A stretch of 64,000 bases of DNA from Vibrio penaeicida (GCF_019977755.1 NZ_AP025145.1:1798001-1862000), one strand, 5' to 3'; numbered from the stretch's first letter, positions 26,345-36,406 are shown. A program made the numbers and translations. The notes: a model not told the origin generated them from the sequence alone.

Positions 26345-27067
26345 CTATTTACTCATCTTTAATATTATGGAACGAAATAAAAACATCACATTTCCAACAA
26401 CATAGCGACGAAACAAGCGCTTTGGCTCTTTCATTAATCGAAACACCCATTCAAGACTCAACTTTTGTACCCAATCAGGTGCTCTTTCCACCTTTCCTGA
26501 TATGAAATCTAAAATTGCACCACCGTTAATTGTCGAAATATTAGGGTAAGCTTCACGGATAACTTTGGATACAACCTCTTGCTTAGGCATCCCCATCGCC
26601 ATAACAACGACATCTACAGAATGCTCGCATAGATGATCTACATAGGCAGAAGGTTCTTTAAAACCATCCAATACGGTAACAACATTAACACCTTGAGATT
26701 GTAGTTTCTGTATAGTAATCGTAAGTTCTATGTCAGTTGAACCAAAAAGTGCGACTCTCTTATTTTGAAATACTTCTTTAAGCAACATTGGAATAAAGCA
26801 AGTACCATTCAAATTATAACCAGGTGATTTACCTAATAACTTAAATAAAATTTTTACACCGATTCCATCACGAAACACAATATCGCAAGCAAGGATGGCT
26901 TCAAAAAAGCCTTTATTTTGACAAGCTAGATTAAAGGCATGTGCATTAAGAAAAGCGATATTCAACCGCTTTCCTTGCTTAATTTCATTCTGGCAGTAAG
27001 AAATCGCATCTGACGGAGATTCAAATACAATAATTTTAGATATGAATTGACGAAATTCGTTAATCAT
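26345..27067 (-). CDS. WecG/TagA/CpsF-family glycosyltransferase
   Basis: The 240-aa protein shows the GT26 family pattern: FRDGIGVKILFKLLG (catalytic Asp region), the Rossmann turn ALFGSTD, MAMGMPKQEVV, then NGGAILDFISGKVERAPDWV and a C-terminal basic helix EPKRLFRRYVVGN that associates with the membrane. Members transfer ManNAc(A) or related sugars to undecaprenyl-linked acceptors. It overlaps the upstream glycosyltransferase by 8 bp. It likely adds one sugar of the repeat unit on the cytoplasmic face. Confidence 0.88.
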   Translation of the reverse strand: MINEFRQFISKIIVFESPSDAISYCQNEIKQGKRLNIAFLNAHAFNLACQNKGFFEAILACDIVFRDGIGVKILFKLLGKSPGYNLNGTCFIPMLLKEVFQNKRVALFGSTDIELTITIQKLQSQGVNVVTVLDGFKEPSAYVDHLCEHSVDVVVMAMGMPKQEVVSKVIREAYPNISTINGGAILDFISGKVERAPDWVQKLSLEWVFRLMKEPKRLFRRYVVGNVMFLFRSIILKMSK

Positions 27068-28178
27068 AACTACCTTGCTTAATAAAGCTCAGAGCTTGCT
27101 TCGCTCTTACTTTCCAAGTATTTTTCATAGCGAACGCTTGTCTAGATTCTTTCAAACCCAATGAGTCTGAATCAATGGCCTTACCTATCAATTCAATGAA
27201 TGCTTCATCCGTTTCAGCAAGGTTAACCAACTTTTTTCCGTCTCGGTCAAAATCACAAGCGCTTGAAACTGAAGGGATACCAGCTGCGCAGTATTCATAA
27301 AGCTTAAGGGGGTTCCGGTATTGATTAAACGGAGATGCACGATACGGACAAATGCCGACTTTAAAAGAAGACATTACACTGGGAAGTTGCTCGTATGGGA
27401 CAAGCCCGGGCAGCTCCAAATTGTCGAATCGTTTTGCTAACTCAGATATCGCAACACTGTTCACTTTCCCTATTAGTCTTATCGACACATTAGGATATGC
27501 AATGCATATTTTTTCAATTAAATTCTCATCAGTAGACTCATCAATTGATCCTACAAAGCCGATCACGTTTTCAGATTCCGTTGAATTGCTGATAGACGAC
27601 ACCAAGGTTTCACTTACTGCATTAGGAAGGTATACGACTTTCGCGCTCTCAGAAATTCCAGAAAGCCTTTCAACCAACCGATGACTGGTCGCAAAACACA
27701 CGGTGCTATTCTCAATGCATGACTTTAAGGTGCTTTGATAAGCTTTATGTTTGGAGAATGGGTATTGAGCATCACCATCGTAATTATCGTAGTGCGTGTA
27801 AGCATAAGGAATACCTAAATCCTGTAAGTACAGGGATTGATCCGGCTTATAAAACCAGAGGCAAGACACTTTACTTCCTGATTTTCTACCCGCCTTTGCT
27901 ACTTGCCATTTTATGGGTAACGAAACCGCTAAATACCTTAGAACTTTGTTGTTTAGCGTCCAACTACTGGGGAGTAACGTAACAAGAGGAAACACTCGGG
28001 TATTACCAACTTGTTCTTCCGCTAGATATGCTTTGTCCACTTTCAAACACCATTTCGGTCGTTTGAAATAGAGTAACGGTATGTTATCACTGACTAAAGC
28101 ATCACTAATCGCGTTAATAAATGGGCGACGATGAAACTTTTTATATTGATCTGAGATCGAAAAAATCGCAATGCTCAT
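27060..28178 (-). CDS. glycosyltransferase, GT4-like (GT-B fold)
   Basis: The 372-aa protein has a GT-B fold signature in its C-terminal half: NVIGFVGSIDESTDENLIEK, IRLIGKVNSVAI, LPGLVPYEQLPSVMSSFKVG and the nucleotide-sugar end ASPFNQYRNPLKLYEYCAAG. The N-terminal half (SDQYKKFHRRPFINAISDAL) is the less conserved acceptor domain. It is a cytoplasmic enzyme for one linkage of the repeat unit; donor and acceptor cannot be read from sequence. It is spaced 2 bp from the GT2 gene upstream and overlaps wecG-like downstream. Confidence 0.82.
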   Translation of the reverse strand: MSIAIFSISDQYKKFHRRPFINAISDALVSDNIPLLYFKRPKWCLKVDKAYLAEEQVGNTRVFPLVTLLPSSWTLNNKVLRYLAVSLPIKWQVAKAGRKSGSKVSCLWFYKPDQSLYLQDLGIPYAYTHYDNYDGDAQYPFSKHKAYQSTLKSCIENSTVCFATSHRLVERLSGISESAKVVYLPNAVSETLVSSISNSTESENVIGFVGSIDESTDENLIEKICIAYPNVSIRLIGKVNSVAISELAKRFDNLELPGLVPYEQLPSVMSSFKVGICPYRASPFNQYRNPLKLYEYCAAGIPSVSSACDFDRDGKKLVNLAETDEAFIELIGKAIDSDSLGLKESRQAFAMKNTWKVRAKQALSFIKQGSYD

Positions 28179-28180
28179 AA

Positions 28181-29080
28181 TTACCGCCCTTCTGCTATGC
28201 CATCGCTAACAAAGATACCTTTATAGAACCCCATCATCCACGCAAGTCCACAAACATACATGACTGGACAAAGCACAAAAAGCATCATGGGGCTGAAAGC
28301 ATATTTGAGATTACGTAAATTTATTCGCGTGATCTTAGCTAGCATAATGAATGGCAGAAGTAGCGCTAGAAGCCATCTGATTCCTTTATCTTGGTATCGA
28401 AGGAAAAACAAATTATTCCCTGTAATATAAATTTTCTTGATGACTTTTTTGAATGGTGAATCCTGAATTTGATAGCCAATCACATCTGGGAAAAAGTAGA
28501 GGGTGTAGCCCTTTCTCACTAATCGTTCCGTTAGCTCTGTGTCCTGCATTCTTGGGATATCACGGAACCCACCAATCTCTTCAAATAGAGTTTTTTCAAA
28601 AATCAATAATGCCGAGCTTAAATTTGCACGGCGTGATGGCGTACGAGAAGCCTGAGACTCATGATTAAAATAGTAATGTTCAATATAGGAAGTAAGTGTA
28701 ACTTTATTGCTCTTATCAAGCTCAAGTGCACCTCCAAATATTTTCTCCCCACCTTTGGCATGTCTAACAACACTGACTAAGGCTTTTTCATCTAGAACAA
28801 CATCTGCATCAGCAAAAACCAAATACTCTCCGCTTGCTGCCCTTGCGCCAATATTACGACCACCACCAGGGTTAAAACGTCGCTGTTCTTTTAGTAGACG
28901 TACAAACGAAAATTGAGCACAGATTTTATCAACGTCATCATTAGGAGAGCAATCAACGACGATCACTTCAGCATTGACATGATCCAACTGTTGTGCGAGC
29001 GCAGATAAGTTTCGCCTAAGGTTTTTCTGGGATTGATAAGACGGAATAATTATGGAAAGTTTCACAGATATATCTCTCAC
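28181..29080 (-). CDS. glycosyltransferase family 2 with C-terminal membrane segments
   Basis: The 299-aa protein has the GT-A motifs LSIIIPSYQSQKNL, EVIVVDCSPND, NPGGGRNIGARAASGEYLVF, the metal-binding ADADVV (DxD-type), and a later RMQDTELTERL. Two or three hydrophobic segments at the C-terminus (WLLALLLPFIMLAKI, MLFVLCPVMYVCGLAWMMG) should hold it at the inner membrane, where the lipid-linked acceptor is. It starts 10 bp after the previous gene. The sugar transferred is unknown. Confidence 0.87.
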   Translation of the reverse strand: MRDISVKLSIIIPSYQSQKNLRRNLSALAQQLDHVNAEVIVVDCSPNDDVDKICAQFSFVRLLKEQRRFNPGGGRNIGARAASGEYLVFADADVVLDEKALVSVVRHAKGGEKIFGGALELDKSNKVTLTSYIEHYYFNHESQASRTPSRRANLSSALLIFEKTLFEEIGGFRDIPRMQDTELTERLVRKGYTLYFFPDVIGYQIQDSPFKKVIKKIYITGNNLFFLRYQDKGIRWLLALLLPFIMLAKITRINLRNLKYAFSPMMLFVLCPVMYVCGLAWMMGFYKGIFVSDGIAEGR

Positions 29081-29090
29081 ATATTACTTG

Positions 29091-30218
29091 TTACTTACTT
29101 TGCAAGACCGCTTGATAAATATTTTCAAGCTCTAGACATTGCTTCTTTAGGTTATGTTTTTCATGTACAAATTCGATAGCATTTTGACTGTATCTTTCCC
29201 ACAAATCACGATCATAAGATAAATTCAAGATAGCGTCCGCTAACCCATCGACATTTTTTTCGCTAACAACAGTGCCCGTTTCCCCATCAATAATGGCTTC
29301 AGGCATACCACCACTATTAAAAACTACAGCGGGTGTGCCGAGCGCTTGTGCCTCGACAATCGTAAGCGCTAGCGCTTCTTCTTGACCATTCGCCATCTTT
29401 ACACTCGGCTGAACATAAACAGTGGCTTTTTGCATCCAATGCTTAACCTGTTTTTGTGTCTGTCTTCCTGTAAATTCAACATTGATTTTTTTACTTTTGG
29501 CTAAAGTTTCTAGGCGCGATTGCTCGTCGCCATCTCCAATAAGTACTAGTTTATAATCTGGTGCTAACTTTTGAATTTTACCCATCGCTTCAATCAGAAA
29601 CTCATGCCCTTTAATGGGGATCATTCTTCCTACACACAGAATGATTTTCTCTCTAATAACCTCAGGGGATGGAGCGAAGAGCTCAACATCAACACCAATA
29701 TAGTGCCGAATAATTTTGCTTTCCGGAAAACCAAGACGAATTAAGCGCTCCTTAATAGACTCGGATACGGCTATTAGATGTGTTGCTTTTTCTGCTAAAA
29801 CAGAGCGTTTTTCCATATAGCGAAGATGCAATCGTCCGTGATTTTCAAGGTTGGGGCGGTCAATGACATCAAACCCATGAAACGTGACAAGCAGTGGTGA
29901 CTTAAGCTTCTCTGCTAAAGGTAACGCTGTTAACCCATTGGGACCAAAATGTGCGTGAATCAACTCTGGCTCTAGTAACTTGAAACGCCTAAGGAGATTA
30001 GGTAAAACAATCCCTAGCTTAAGTAGTTTATCGGTAAAGTTCCCCAAAAAACCCGACTTCACAATGTGCGTTCTTGATTCTGGTAGCGACAAACCAGTAG
30101 CAACTCTATCACTGCCAAAATAATGAGCGTTGTAACTCGTTAGGGCTTCACCTTGTGCACGTATGAATGTTTGAGAATGTGCAAGTAGATGATTTGAAAA
30201 AATAACTATGTTCTTCAT
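29091..30218 (-). CDS. glycosyltransferase family 4
   Basis: The 375-aa GT-B enzyme carries IHAHFGPNGLTALPLAEK, LLVTFHGFDVIDR, then ILCVGRMIPIKGHEFLIEAM, LVLIGDGDEQSRLE and the donor-binding EEALALTIVEAQALGTPAVV (EX7E motif). It resembles colanic-acid and other exopolysaccharide galactosyl/glucosyl transferases (WcaL-like). It is cytoplasmic or membrane-associated, and is placed just after the flippase gene in the operon with a 13-bp gap. Confidence 0.9.
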   Translation of the reverse strand: MKNIVIFSNHLLAHSQTFIRAQGEALTSYNAHYFGSDRVATGLSLPESRTHIVKSGFLGNFTDKLLKLGIVLPNLLRRFKLLEPELIHAHFGPNGLTALPLAEKLKSPLLVTFHGFDVIDRPNLENHGRLHLRYMEKRSVLAEKATHLIAVSESIKERLIRLGFPESKIIRHYIGVDVELFAPSPEVIREKIILCVGRMIPIKGHEFLIEAMGKIQKLAPDYKLVLIGDGDEQSRLETLAKSKKINVEFTGRQTQKQVKHWMQKATVYVQPSVKMANGQEEALALTIVEAQALGTPAVVFNSGGMPEAIIDGETGTVVSEKNVDGLADAILNLSYDRDLWERYSQNAIEFVHEKHNLKKQCLELENIYQAVLQSK

Positions 30219-30231
30219 AAATCTAACTGCT

Positions 30232-31644
30232 TTACCTATTTAAAAATTGACGAAATTCCTGCCGCCAGGACGGGTAAACCAGTTGCATACTAATAAAGTA
30301 GCTCGTGACCCCAATCAAACAAGTTGCAAAAAACACAAAAGCCAAACTAGATTCAACAAATTGTTCGAATATGAAAATCGAAACAGCCATGCCAAAGGAA
30401 GCAAGCCATGCAGGTGAAACAGGCTTAATTTGGTTATACCAACTCAACCCAAATATTTTGTTATATCCTGTCATGCTAAATGGCATGGTCACAAACACAC
30501 GAGCAAGCATTGCTAGTGCCGCAGCAAGCACGCCGTAAGTAGGCGCAAAGACGGCAGTAATGGCAAGCGCTACGATAGTGCCAAAAACATCTGACGCGAG
30601 TGCTGTACTTGGCTTAGCAATTGCTGTAAATGAAACAGGCACATAAATTCGGACCAAACTTAACACAGCCACTATTGCAAATATCTGGGTTGGCAGTATG
30701 GCGTCTATCCACTTCTCACCAAACAACCATGGCACAAGAGTGGGCGCAACAAGTGCCAAGCCAATAAAGAGCGGTGTCACTATCATTGCTGTGAATTTAG
30801 TAGAGGACTGAAATAGCTGACAGAGTTCTCCTTTTTTACTCTGACGTCGAGAAAAAACAGGCAGTGCATAGCTAAGTAAGCCGCTGGCAATGGCACTTCG
30901 AGGCATTTCAACCATTCGCCATGCGAAGCCAAATAACCCAACTGTTGTCGCTCCAGCCGTCATACCTAATACAATTGGAATGCCTCGAATGGAAGCATCC
31001 CAACTTAGGCGGCGTACACATAGCATCCAGCCAATAGAGCTCAGTTCAAAAAATATTTTCCGATGAAATGCGCCCCCTATAGAGTGTTTAGACACAATCA
31101 AAAGATAAGCAAACCCAACAACTTCGATAATGATTGATTGCGCTACAACTGCAATACTACCGAAACCATAGAATGCCATCGCCACACCAGACAGAGCACC
31201 AATCAGTCTCGAAATCATGGTACGTTTGGCCAAAGTATCAAACCGACTTTCGCGCCTCAATTTTGCAACGTATAGAGAAGACACACTCACCAAAATAATG
31301 TGCAGAAGAGAAAATGCTATAAGGTTAAACAGAGTAGGGTCTAGTTGCATCAGCCCACAAATGGTTAACACTGTCGCACAAAGGAATAGGCTGATGCTTA
31401 TTCCTCCCCAAAAAGCGGTATCAAAGTGAGTCGAATCTGGCTTATTGTGGCGAACTAACGCATCTTCAAAAAGATTTCCGAATATAAGGGCGATCCCCTG
31501 CCCAATGGACAATGCCAAAACCGCAACACCAAACTCAGTCGGCGTTAACAATTTTGCGTAGATAAAGAAGGTCGCAATCGAGACTACTGTCATGCCGAAC
31601 TTCTCTACGGCAATCCACAGCAGTTTTACAATTCGGTTATTCAT
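30232..31644 (-). CDS. polysaccharide flippase (Wzx/MATE-like)
   Basis: This 470-residue protein has about 12 to 14 membrane helices, and the N-terminal region KLLWIAVEKFGMTVVSIATF then YAKLLTPTEFGVAVLALS is typical of the MOP/Polysacc_synt flippases that move undecaprenyl-linked repeat units across the inner membrane. The frame is open to an ATG at 31677, which would overlap the pyruvyl transferase gene by 41 bp. The ATG at 31644 gives an 8-bp overlap and the usual N-terminus, so I prefer it. It is the sole flippase candidate in the cluster. Confidence 0.9.
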   Translation of the reverse strand: MNNRIVKLLWIAVEKFGMTVVSIATFFIYAKLLTPTEFGVAVLALSIGQGIALIFGNLFEDALVRHNKPDSTHFDTAFWGGISISLFLCATVLTICGLMQLDPTLFNLIAFSLLHIILVSVSSLYVAKLRRESRFDTLAKRTMISRLIGALSGVAMAFYGFGSIAVVAQSIIIEVVGFAYLLIVSKHSIGGAFHRKIFFELSSIGWMLCVRRLSWDASIRGIPIVLGMTAGATTVGLFGFAWRMVEMPRSAIASGLLSYALPVFSRRQSKKGELCQLFQSSTKFTAMIVTPLFIGLALVAPTLVPWLFGEKWIDAILPTQIFAIVAVLSLVRIYVPVSFTAIAKPSTALASDVFGTIVALAITAVFAPTYGVLAAALAMLARVFVTMPFSMTGYNKIFGLSWYNQIKPVSPAWLASFGMAVSIFIFEQFVESSLAFVFFATCLIGVTSYFISMQLVYPSWRQEFRQFLNR

Positions 31645-32617
31645 TTGCTGCTTTCTTAATGCTTTGCGGTTCTTCACCTTCGAGTTTTAAACCGAGCCAG
31701 CAACTCGCATAACGTTGTAGTTTTCCGTAGCTGTTGTCTCTCATAACAACATCGTTTCCAACTAAAAGAGAAAGAATCATTCCATGAAGACGATCTGTAT
31801 CAACAACGCTATAAGACGTAAATTTCTCTACACCCCGTTGAACCAAATTGTTGCTATACCACTTCCAGAACGCATCAAGACCCAAGTTCAAAAGAAGTTT
31901 GTTTTCATACCTAGCCAGCCTTCTGGCGATATTGTAGCAACGTTCATCAAAAGGTTTGAAAAGGTCATCCCAATCAAATCTGTCGCCATCTTCGCTTGTA
32001 TCTGTTGCTTCAATATCGCGTCTTCTCAGACTTAATGTTCCTTCAGAAGTCCGGACAATACCTTTCCAACGATCAGACATTGCAAACGCCATATCAGGCA
32101 ACAGTTTCAGGTGTTCATCATCAAACGCCTCACTCATCACCTCGAATGAGTGCTCATCTCGGACAAACATATAAAGATTGTTATGAGACTTAAACAGCGG
32201 AACCTTCTGAGTTAATTGAGTAGGATCCTGATAATGAACAGACTGCGGCATGATCAGAATCGTGTTTTCCGGAAACGACTCGATTACACGCTCGCGTAAC
32301 GACTGATGATGCGGGTATAAATCACCGAAATTACCACCACCATGAAGCACAAGAACCGTCTCTTTTGGAATTTTCTTACTGAACAAGCGCTCTTGATTTC
32401 GTTCAGATATACGTGCTGTGATATTTACATCCAATGCCCTAAAAAGCGCTTCAGTTCCTTCAGCAATCAAAAGGTCACCAACATTAAGGTGAACTGGATA
32501 ATCGATAAAGATTGCATCTTTGTTCTCTAGATGTGGTCGAAAGTTTTCAACCAACGTTTTTTTCAACGAATCTAGAATTTGTTCGTCGAATCCAATGATA
32601 GGGGCTGATTGTTCCAC
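31637..32617 (-). CDS. polysaccharide pyruvyl transferase family protein
   Basis: The 326-aa protein has the family motifs FIDYPVHLNVGDLLIAEGT, VLHGGGNFGDLYPHHQSLRE, IMPQSVHY and a C-terminal VDTDRLHGMILSLLVGN. These are found in GumL/WcaK/ExoV-type enzymes that add ketal pyruvate from PEP to sugars. Pyruvylation would make the polymer acidic, which suits calcium-dependent crosslinking with the nearby RTX protein; that link is inference. It lies 4 bp downstream of a GT2 gene and overlaps the flippase start. Confidence 0.88.
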   Translation of the reverse strand: MEQSAPIIGFDEQILDSLKKTLVENFRPHLENKDAIFIDYPVHLNVGDLLIAEGTEALFRALDVNITARISERNQERLFSKKIPKETVLVLHGGGNFGDLYPHHQSLRERVIESFPENTILIMPQSVHYQDPTQLTQKVPLFKSHNNLYMFVRDEHSFEVMSEAFDDEHLKLLPDMAFAMSDRWKGIVRTSEGTLSLRRRDIEATDTSEDGDRFDWDDLFKPFDERCYNIARRLARYENKLLLNLGLDAFWKWYSNNLVQRGVEKFTSYSVVDTDRLHGMILSLLVGNDVVMRDNSYGKLQRYASCWLGLKLEGEEPQSIKKAANE

Positions 32618-32621
32618 GATA

Positions 32622-33617
32622 TTATCCTTTAGGCTTTACTGGCACAGGTTTAGCGCTACTCAAACGCATCTTAATGCGTTGCATAACGCTCATTCCTTGT
32701 GTGGGTGAACAGGAGTCCATATATGCCTTAGCTTGGGTGTCAGAATTGACACTTGGCTGAGTCTTCCATGCAGCTATTGCTTTAGGCACCATAGAAAATC
32801 CTTGGAAAAGCCCCTTAAATGTCGACCAAATAAGGCCAGAGCGAACACCTCGCCAAACTAAAATACCCGTGTGGAATATCGCAGTTGGTAGAAAGGTTTT
32901 AAATTTAAAATGAAGATACGTTTTGTTTCGAACGTCAAATGTCCAGCGTCCGCCAGTCCAAGCAACACGGTGCTCGGCAGAAACTTTGTGACCAATGACG
33001 ACTTCCGGCGTGTACTTAATTTTGTAATGGGAATTCATCAAGCGCTTCGACAGATCAACTTCTTCATGTAAGAAAAAGAGGTCTGCATCATAGCCATTGA
33101 TTCCATCAAAGGCGTCACGTCTAAGCATGTGACCAGCCCCAACAAAACGATCAGTGTAAAAAGATTGCTCTGAAGCTTCTTCCACATTTTGGTGGTAAGA
33201 CCAACTTGTCAGGTCATCTTCTTGGCTGCCAAAGCGAAGAATGCGGAACGCTAATGCGCCGATGTCTGGTTCGCCTTTCATGATTTCACACGCTTTTGCT
33301 AACTGATGCTCATCAATGAATTCAGCATCATTGTCCAGCGCGACAATAAAATCTCCGGTGCCCTGATCTGAAGCTTGGTTTCGCCCTCCAGGAACACCTA
33401 AGTTGGTGCGATTACATACAAGTTGTATACGGGAATCTTTAAGGCAATGTTGACGTAGCCGTGCCAATCCATCAGGCTTCGAACCTTGGTCGACAACAAT
33501 AATCTTCAGCTCAATACCCTGTTGAGTCAGCGCGCTGTCTATGGCATCAAGCGTGTCGTCAATTCGATCCCAAGAAAGAATCGTAATATCAACGGTTGGT
33601 TTATCTAGCATTTCCAT
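32622..33617 (-). CDS. glycosyltransferase family 2
   Basis: The 331-aa protein has a GT-A fold: VDITILSWDRIDDTLDAIDS, LKIIVVDQGS, NRTNLGVPGGRNQASDQG and the DND metal site in IVALDNDAEFID, then FLHEEVDLSKRL as the catalytic ED region. A hydrophobic segment near 250-275 may attach it to the membrane. It resembles rhamnosyl/glucosyl-type GT2 enzymes of exopolysaccharide clusters. It begins 9 bp after the Wzc gene stop. Confidence 0.87.
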   Translation of the reverse strand: MEMLDKPTVDITILSWDRIDDTLDAIDSALTQQGIELKIIVVDQGSKPDGLARLRQHCLKDSRIQLVCNRTNLGVPGGRNQASDQGTGDFIVALDNDAEFIDEHQLAKACEIMKGEPDIGALAFRILRFGSQEDDLTSWSYHQNVEEASEQSFYTDRFVGAGHMLRRDAFDGINGYDADLFFLHEEVDLSKRLMNSHYKIKYTPEVVIGHKVSAEHRVAWTGGRWTFDVRNKTYLHFKFKTFLPTAIFHTGILVWRGVRSGLIWSTFKGLFQGFSMVPKAIAAWKTQPSVNSDTQAKAYMDSCSPTQGMSVMQRIKMRLSSAKPVPVKPKG

Positions 33618-33626
33618 TATTTTGAC

Positions 33627-35837
33627 CTAGCTTTGCTCGTAAGTACCGTAGTACTGGTAAGCATCCTGAGTTTTACTCTGATCTTGATTTAAAATGACAC
33701 CTTCAATGACGCTCTTGTATTTGAGCATTCTTGAGATAGCGAAATTCAACTGATTTACTTTTGTGCTATTGGCTTTAACAACCATTACACAGGAGGTAGT
33801 CACATTAGCAACCAACATTGGGTCGGTTACAACATTCACTGGTGGTGTATCTATTATTATTCTGTCGTACTTATCACTCAGTAATTCAATCATTTCTTTG
33901 TATTGATCCGAACCGAGCAACTCCTGAGGATTAGGGATTAGCAATCCAGATGTCATAACATCCAACCCAGATTCTTCATGGTGATAGATACAATCTTCTA
34001 ATTCAGCACCCATAAGAAGGTAATTCGTCATCCCAGGTTTTGCGTTGCTAAGGTGAAAGCGCTCTCCAACTGAAGGCTTGCGAAGATCACAATCGATCAG
34101 GAGCACTTTTTCCATTGCGGCAAATGATTCAGCTAAGCTAACCGATACCGTGGTTTTTCCTTCACCAGGAACAGAAGAAGTTACGGCAACACACTTACGC
34201 TTGTTCTGCATAAGAGTTAACTTGAGAGAAGTACGAATACTCCGTATCGATTCCCCGAACTCTTTATGTTCTTTGTCCAAGAAAAGCTCTGCACCAATCT
34301 TTTCTTTGCGATATTTTTTCGCCTTGATTTTTGGAACACTTCCTAAGCCAGAAAGCCCGACTTTATTCTCTACATCAACACGTCTTTCGAAGGTGTTTCT
34401 CATCGCCTCAAGAATAAACGCCATTGCCAAACCAAACACAAACGCGCCGATCGCAGCAATCAAGATAATCAACACCTTTCGAGGCTTAGCCGGAACCAAG
34501 GGGATGCTTGCGCGATCTGTAAAGCGCGCAATCGCATTTTGATAGTCACTGGTTGCAGATGTTTCTTTCTGGCGTGTTAGGAACAAATCATACAGTTGTC
34601 GATTGGTTTCAACTTCACGCCTACGAGTTTCAAACTCCGCTTTCTTTAACGTGACGGACTGGAATTCCTTTTTCTTCGATTCAAGCTCTCTTTTTAGTCC
34701 TCGTTCTTGTGCAAGAGCTGTTGAAAGCTCTTTCTCAATTCCCACCACTAACTGGTTAAGAATTTTGCTAGAACGAGATTGGAGTGCTTTCAATTCAGCC
34801 TGCGCTCGAATCATCTTGTCATGTTTCGGACCGTATCGTTTAGACAGCTCAAATACTCGCTTTTCCGCGTCCACTTCGTTAGAGCGAATATCGCGAATCT
34901 GCGGGTGGTTAGACACTTGCTTGATGGCATATAAACTTGAGAGGTCAGCGTTACTGTTTTTTTGCAAAACAGAGTACAGAGATTCAGCAGCCAATCTGCG
35001 GTCTCTTGCTTCAGACATTTGATTGGTTAGGTTGGTAAGTTCCGTCGTCGCTAAACCGTCTATCCCAGCGGCATCCACCAAACCTTCACGTTCCATAAAA
35101 CGCGCTAACTTTCGTTCCGATAGTTCAAGCTGGTGTTCAAGCTCTCCTAGACGGGAATTGATCCAAATAGACGCTTGCTGATTAGCTTCCAATTGCGATT
35201 CAATGTGGTTTTGAATGTACGCTTCACCCACCGCGTTTGCGACATTCGCAGCCAATAAAGGATCATCCGAAAGATAAGTAATACTCACTAACTGGGTTTC
35301 TTTTACTGGGCTAACCGCGAGATTACGCTTGAATTCACGAAGAATATTCTGGCGATGACTATCTCTGAGCTGCTCTTCAAGAATAGGGCGAGGCTTTTGG
35401 ATAAAATCAGACAACAACGGCAACTCATAGAAAGCGTTTTTTACGTCTTTAATCAATACCTTGATACCACTTGGATCCGACTGTTCAGTCGCGATATCGT
35501 TAGCATCAATAACACCAATACCCAGTTCACTGATTACCTTTTCTGCAATTCGATTTGATCGAATGATTTCATACTGTGTTTGATAATATTCTTGCTTGCT
35601 GGTGTCGACACCAACCACTTGCTCAATCGAAATCACTTTGTTTTGCTGATTTTCAATTAGCAAAGTGGACGTCGCTTTATATTCCGGCGTTATAGTAAGA
35701 ACATAAAAAGTGACTAAAATCACAACAAAAAGGGTAAATGCTATAACGGATATTAGATTTTGCTTTACTAACTGAATGTATTTACTTAGGTCAATGAACT
35801 CGTCATTGCGCTTTAAGTCATCGCTTTTAACTATCAT
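33627..35837 (-). CDS. polysaccharide co-polymerase with tyrosine autokinase (Wzc/VpsO-like)
   Basis: The 736-aa protein has an N-terminal Wzz domain with a first membrane helix at about 33-52, a long periplasmic coiled coil, and a second helix near 450-470. A cytoplasmic BY-kinase follows: Walker A SSVPGEGKTT near residue 555, Walker A' LLIDCDLRKPS and Walker B IIIDTPPVN. The tail has a small tyrosine cluster (AYQYYGTYEQS) for autophosphorylation. It controls chain length and export with the Wza-like protein. It starts 27 bp after that gene and corresponds to VpsO of V. cholerae; naming beyond this is inference. No cognate phosphatase gene is seen. Confidence 0.93.
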   Translation of the reverse strand: MIVKSDDLKRNDEFIDLSKYIQLVKQNLISVIAFTLFVVILVTFYVLTITPEYKATSTLLIENQQNKVISIEQVVGVDTSKQEYYQTQYEIIRSNRIAEKVISELGIGVIDANDIATEQSDPSGIKVLIKDVKNAFYELPLLSDFIQKPRPILEEQLRDSHRQNILREFKRNLAVSPVKETQLVSITYLSDDPLLAANVANAVGEAYIQNHIESQLEANQQASIWINSRLGELEHQLELSERKLARFMEREGLVDAAGIDGLATTELTNLTNQMSEARDRRLAAESLYSVLQKNSNADLSSLYAIKQVSNHPQIRDIRSNEVDAEKRVFELSKRYGPKHDKMIRAQAELKALQSRSSKILNQLVVGIEKELSTALAQERGLKRELESKKKEFQSVTLKKAEFETRRREVETNRQLYDLFLTRQKETSATSDYQNAIARFTDRASIPLVPAKPRKVLIILIAAIGAFVFGLAMAFILEAMRNTFERRVDVENKVGLSGLGSVPKIKAKKYRKEKIGAELFLDKEHKEFGESIRSIRTSLKLTLMQNKRKCVAVTSSVPGEGKTTVSVSLAESFAAMEKVLLIDCDLRKPSVGERFHLSNAKPGMTNYLLMGAELEDCIYHHEESGLDVMTSGLLIPNPQELLGSDQYKEMIELLSDKYDRIIIDTPPVNVVTDPMLVANVTTSCVMVVKANSTKVNQLNFAISRMLKYKSVIEGVILNQDQSKTQDAYQYYGTYEQS

Positions 35838-35864
35838 AAAATTTGAATTCTGATTCTTGTTGGA

Positions 35865-36398
35865 TTAGAAAAAACTTTGCTCAATGACAATGATGTCACC
35901 TGGGTTAACAGCTTTGCTCAACGAAACGCCTTTTTGCGTTCCTCCCTCACCATTAGGGGTGATATTGATTTTTTTGCGTGCTGCTCGATCAGTAAAGCCA
36001 CCAGCAAGCGCTATAGCTTTATCTACCGTAAGTCCAGGTTGGTATTCATAGCCCCCAGGCTTTTTAACTTCGCCGTTGACATAGATCTCTCGGAATGAAA
36101 TGAAGTTGACCATTACCTTGGGCGTTATCAGGTAATCCCCTTTCAAGCCTTTTTCAATCGCAAGTTTGAGTTGTTGTGCTGTTTGTCCTTTTGCGGTCAT
36201 TTCACCCAAGTATGGGTAATCGAAGGTTCCACTTGAATTAATTAACAATTCGTCGAACGAGAGATCTGGCTCTCCGTACACACTGATTTGAATACGATCA
36301 CCAGGTCCGATTTTATATGTAGTCGCAAATGACGCCGAAAACGCTTGAAGCGGAAACAGCAGTAATAATGCAACGAAAGATAAAAATGTTTTATTCAT
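35865..36398 (-). CDS. polysaccharide export protein (Wza/VpsN-like)
   Basis: About 177 aa from the ATG at 36398, with a signal peptide (MNKTFLSFVALLLLFPLQAFSA) and the Poly_export domain beginning YKIGPGDRIQISVYGEPDL, followed by a SLBB segment (EIYVNGEVKKPGGYEYQPG). It has no lipobox cysteine and lacks the long C-terminal helix region of E. coli Wza, so it is a short VpsN-type exporter that probably works with the separate beta-barrel encoded next. An upstream in-frame ATG at 36467 would put 23 odd residues before the signal, so it is rejected. The barrel gene's 3' end comes only 8 bp before this start. Confidence 0.88.
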   Translation of the reverse strand: MNKTFLSFVALLLLFPLQAFSASFATTYKIGPGDRIQISVYGEPDLSFDELLINSSGTFDYPYLGEMTAKGQTAQQLKLAIEKGLKGDYLITPKVMVNFISFREIYVNGEVKKPGGYEYQPGLTVDKAIALAGGFTDRAARKKINITPNGEGGTQKGVSLSKAVNPGDIIVIEQSFF

Positions 36399-36406
36399 AA
36401 CCCCAA

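Noticed and set aside
34078..35022. Two plus-strand frames of 154 and 139 aa
   Set aside because: Antisense to the Wzc-like gene, whose kinase and Wzz domains are clear.
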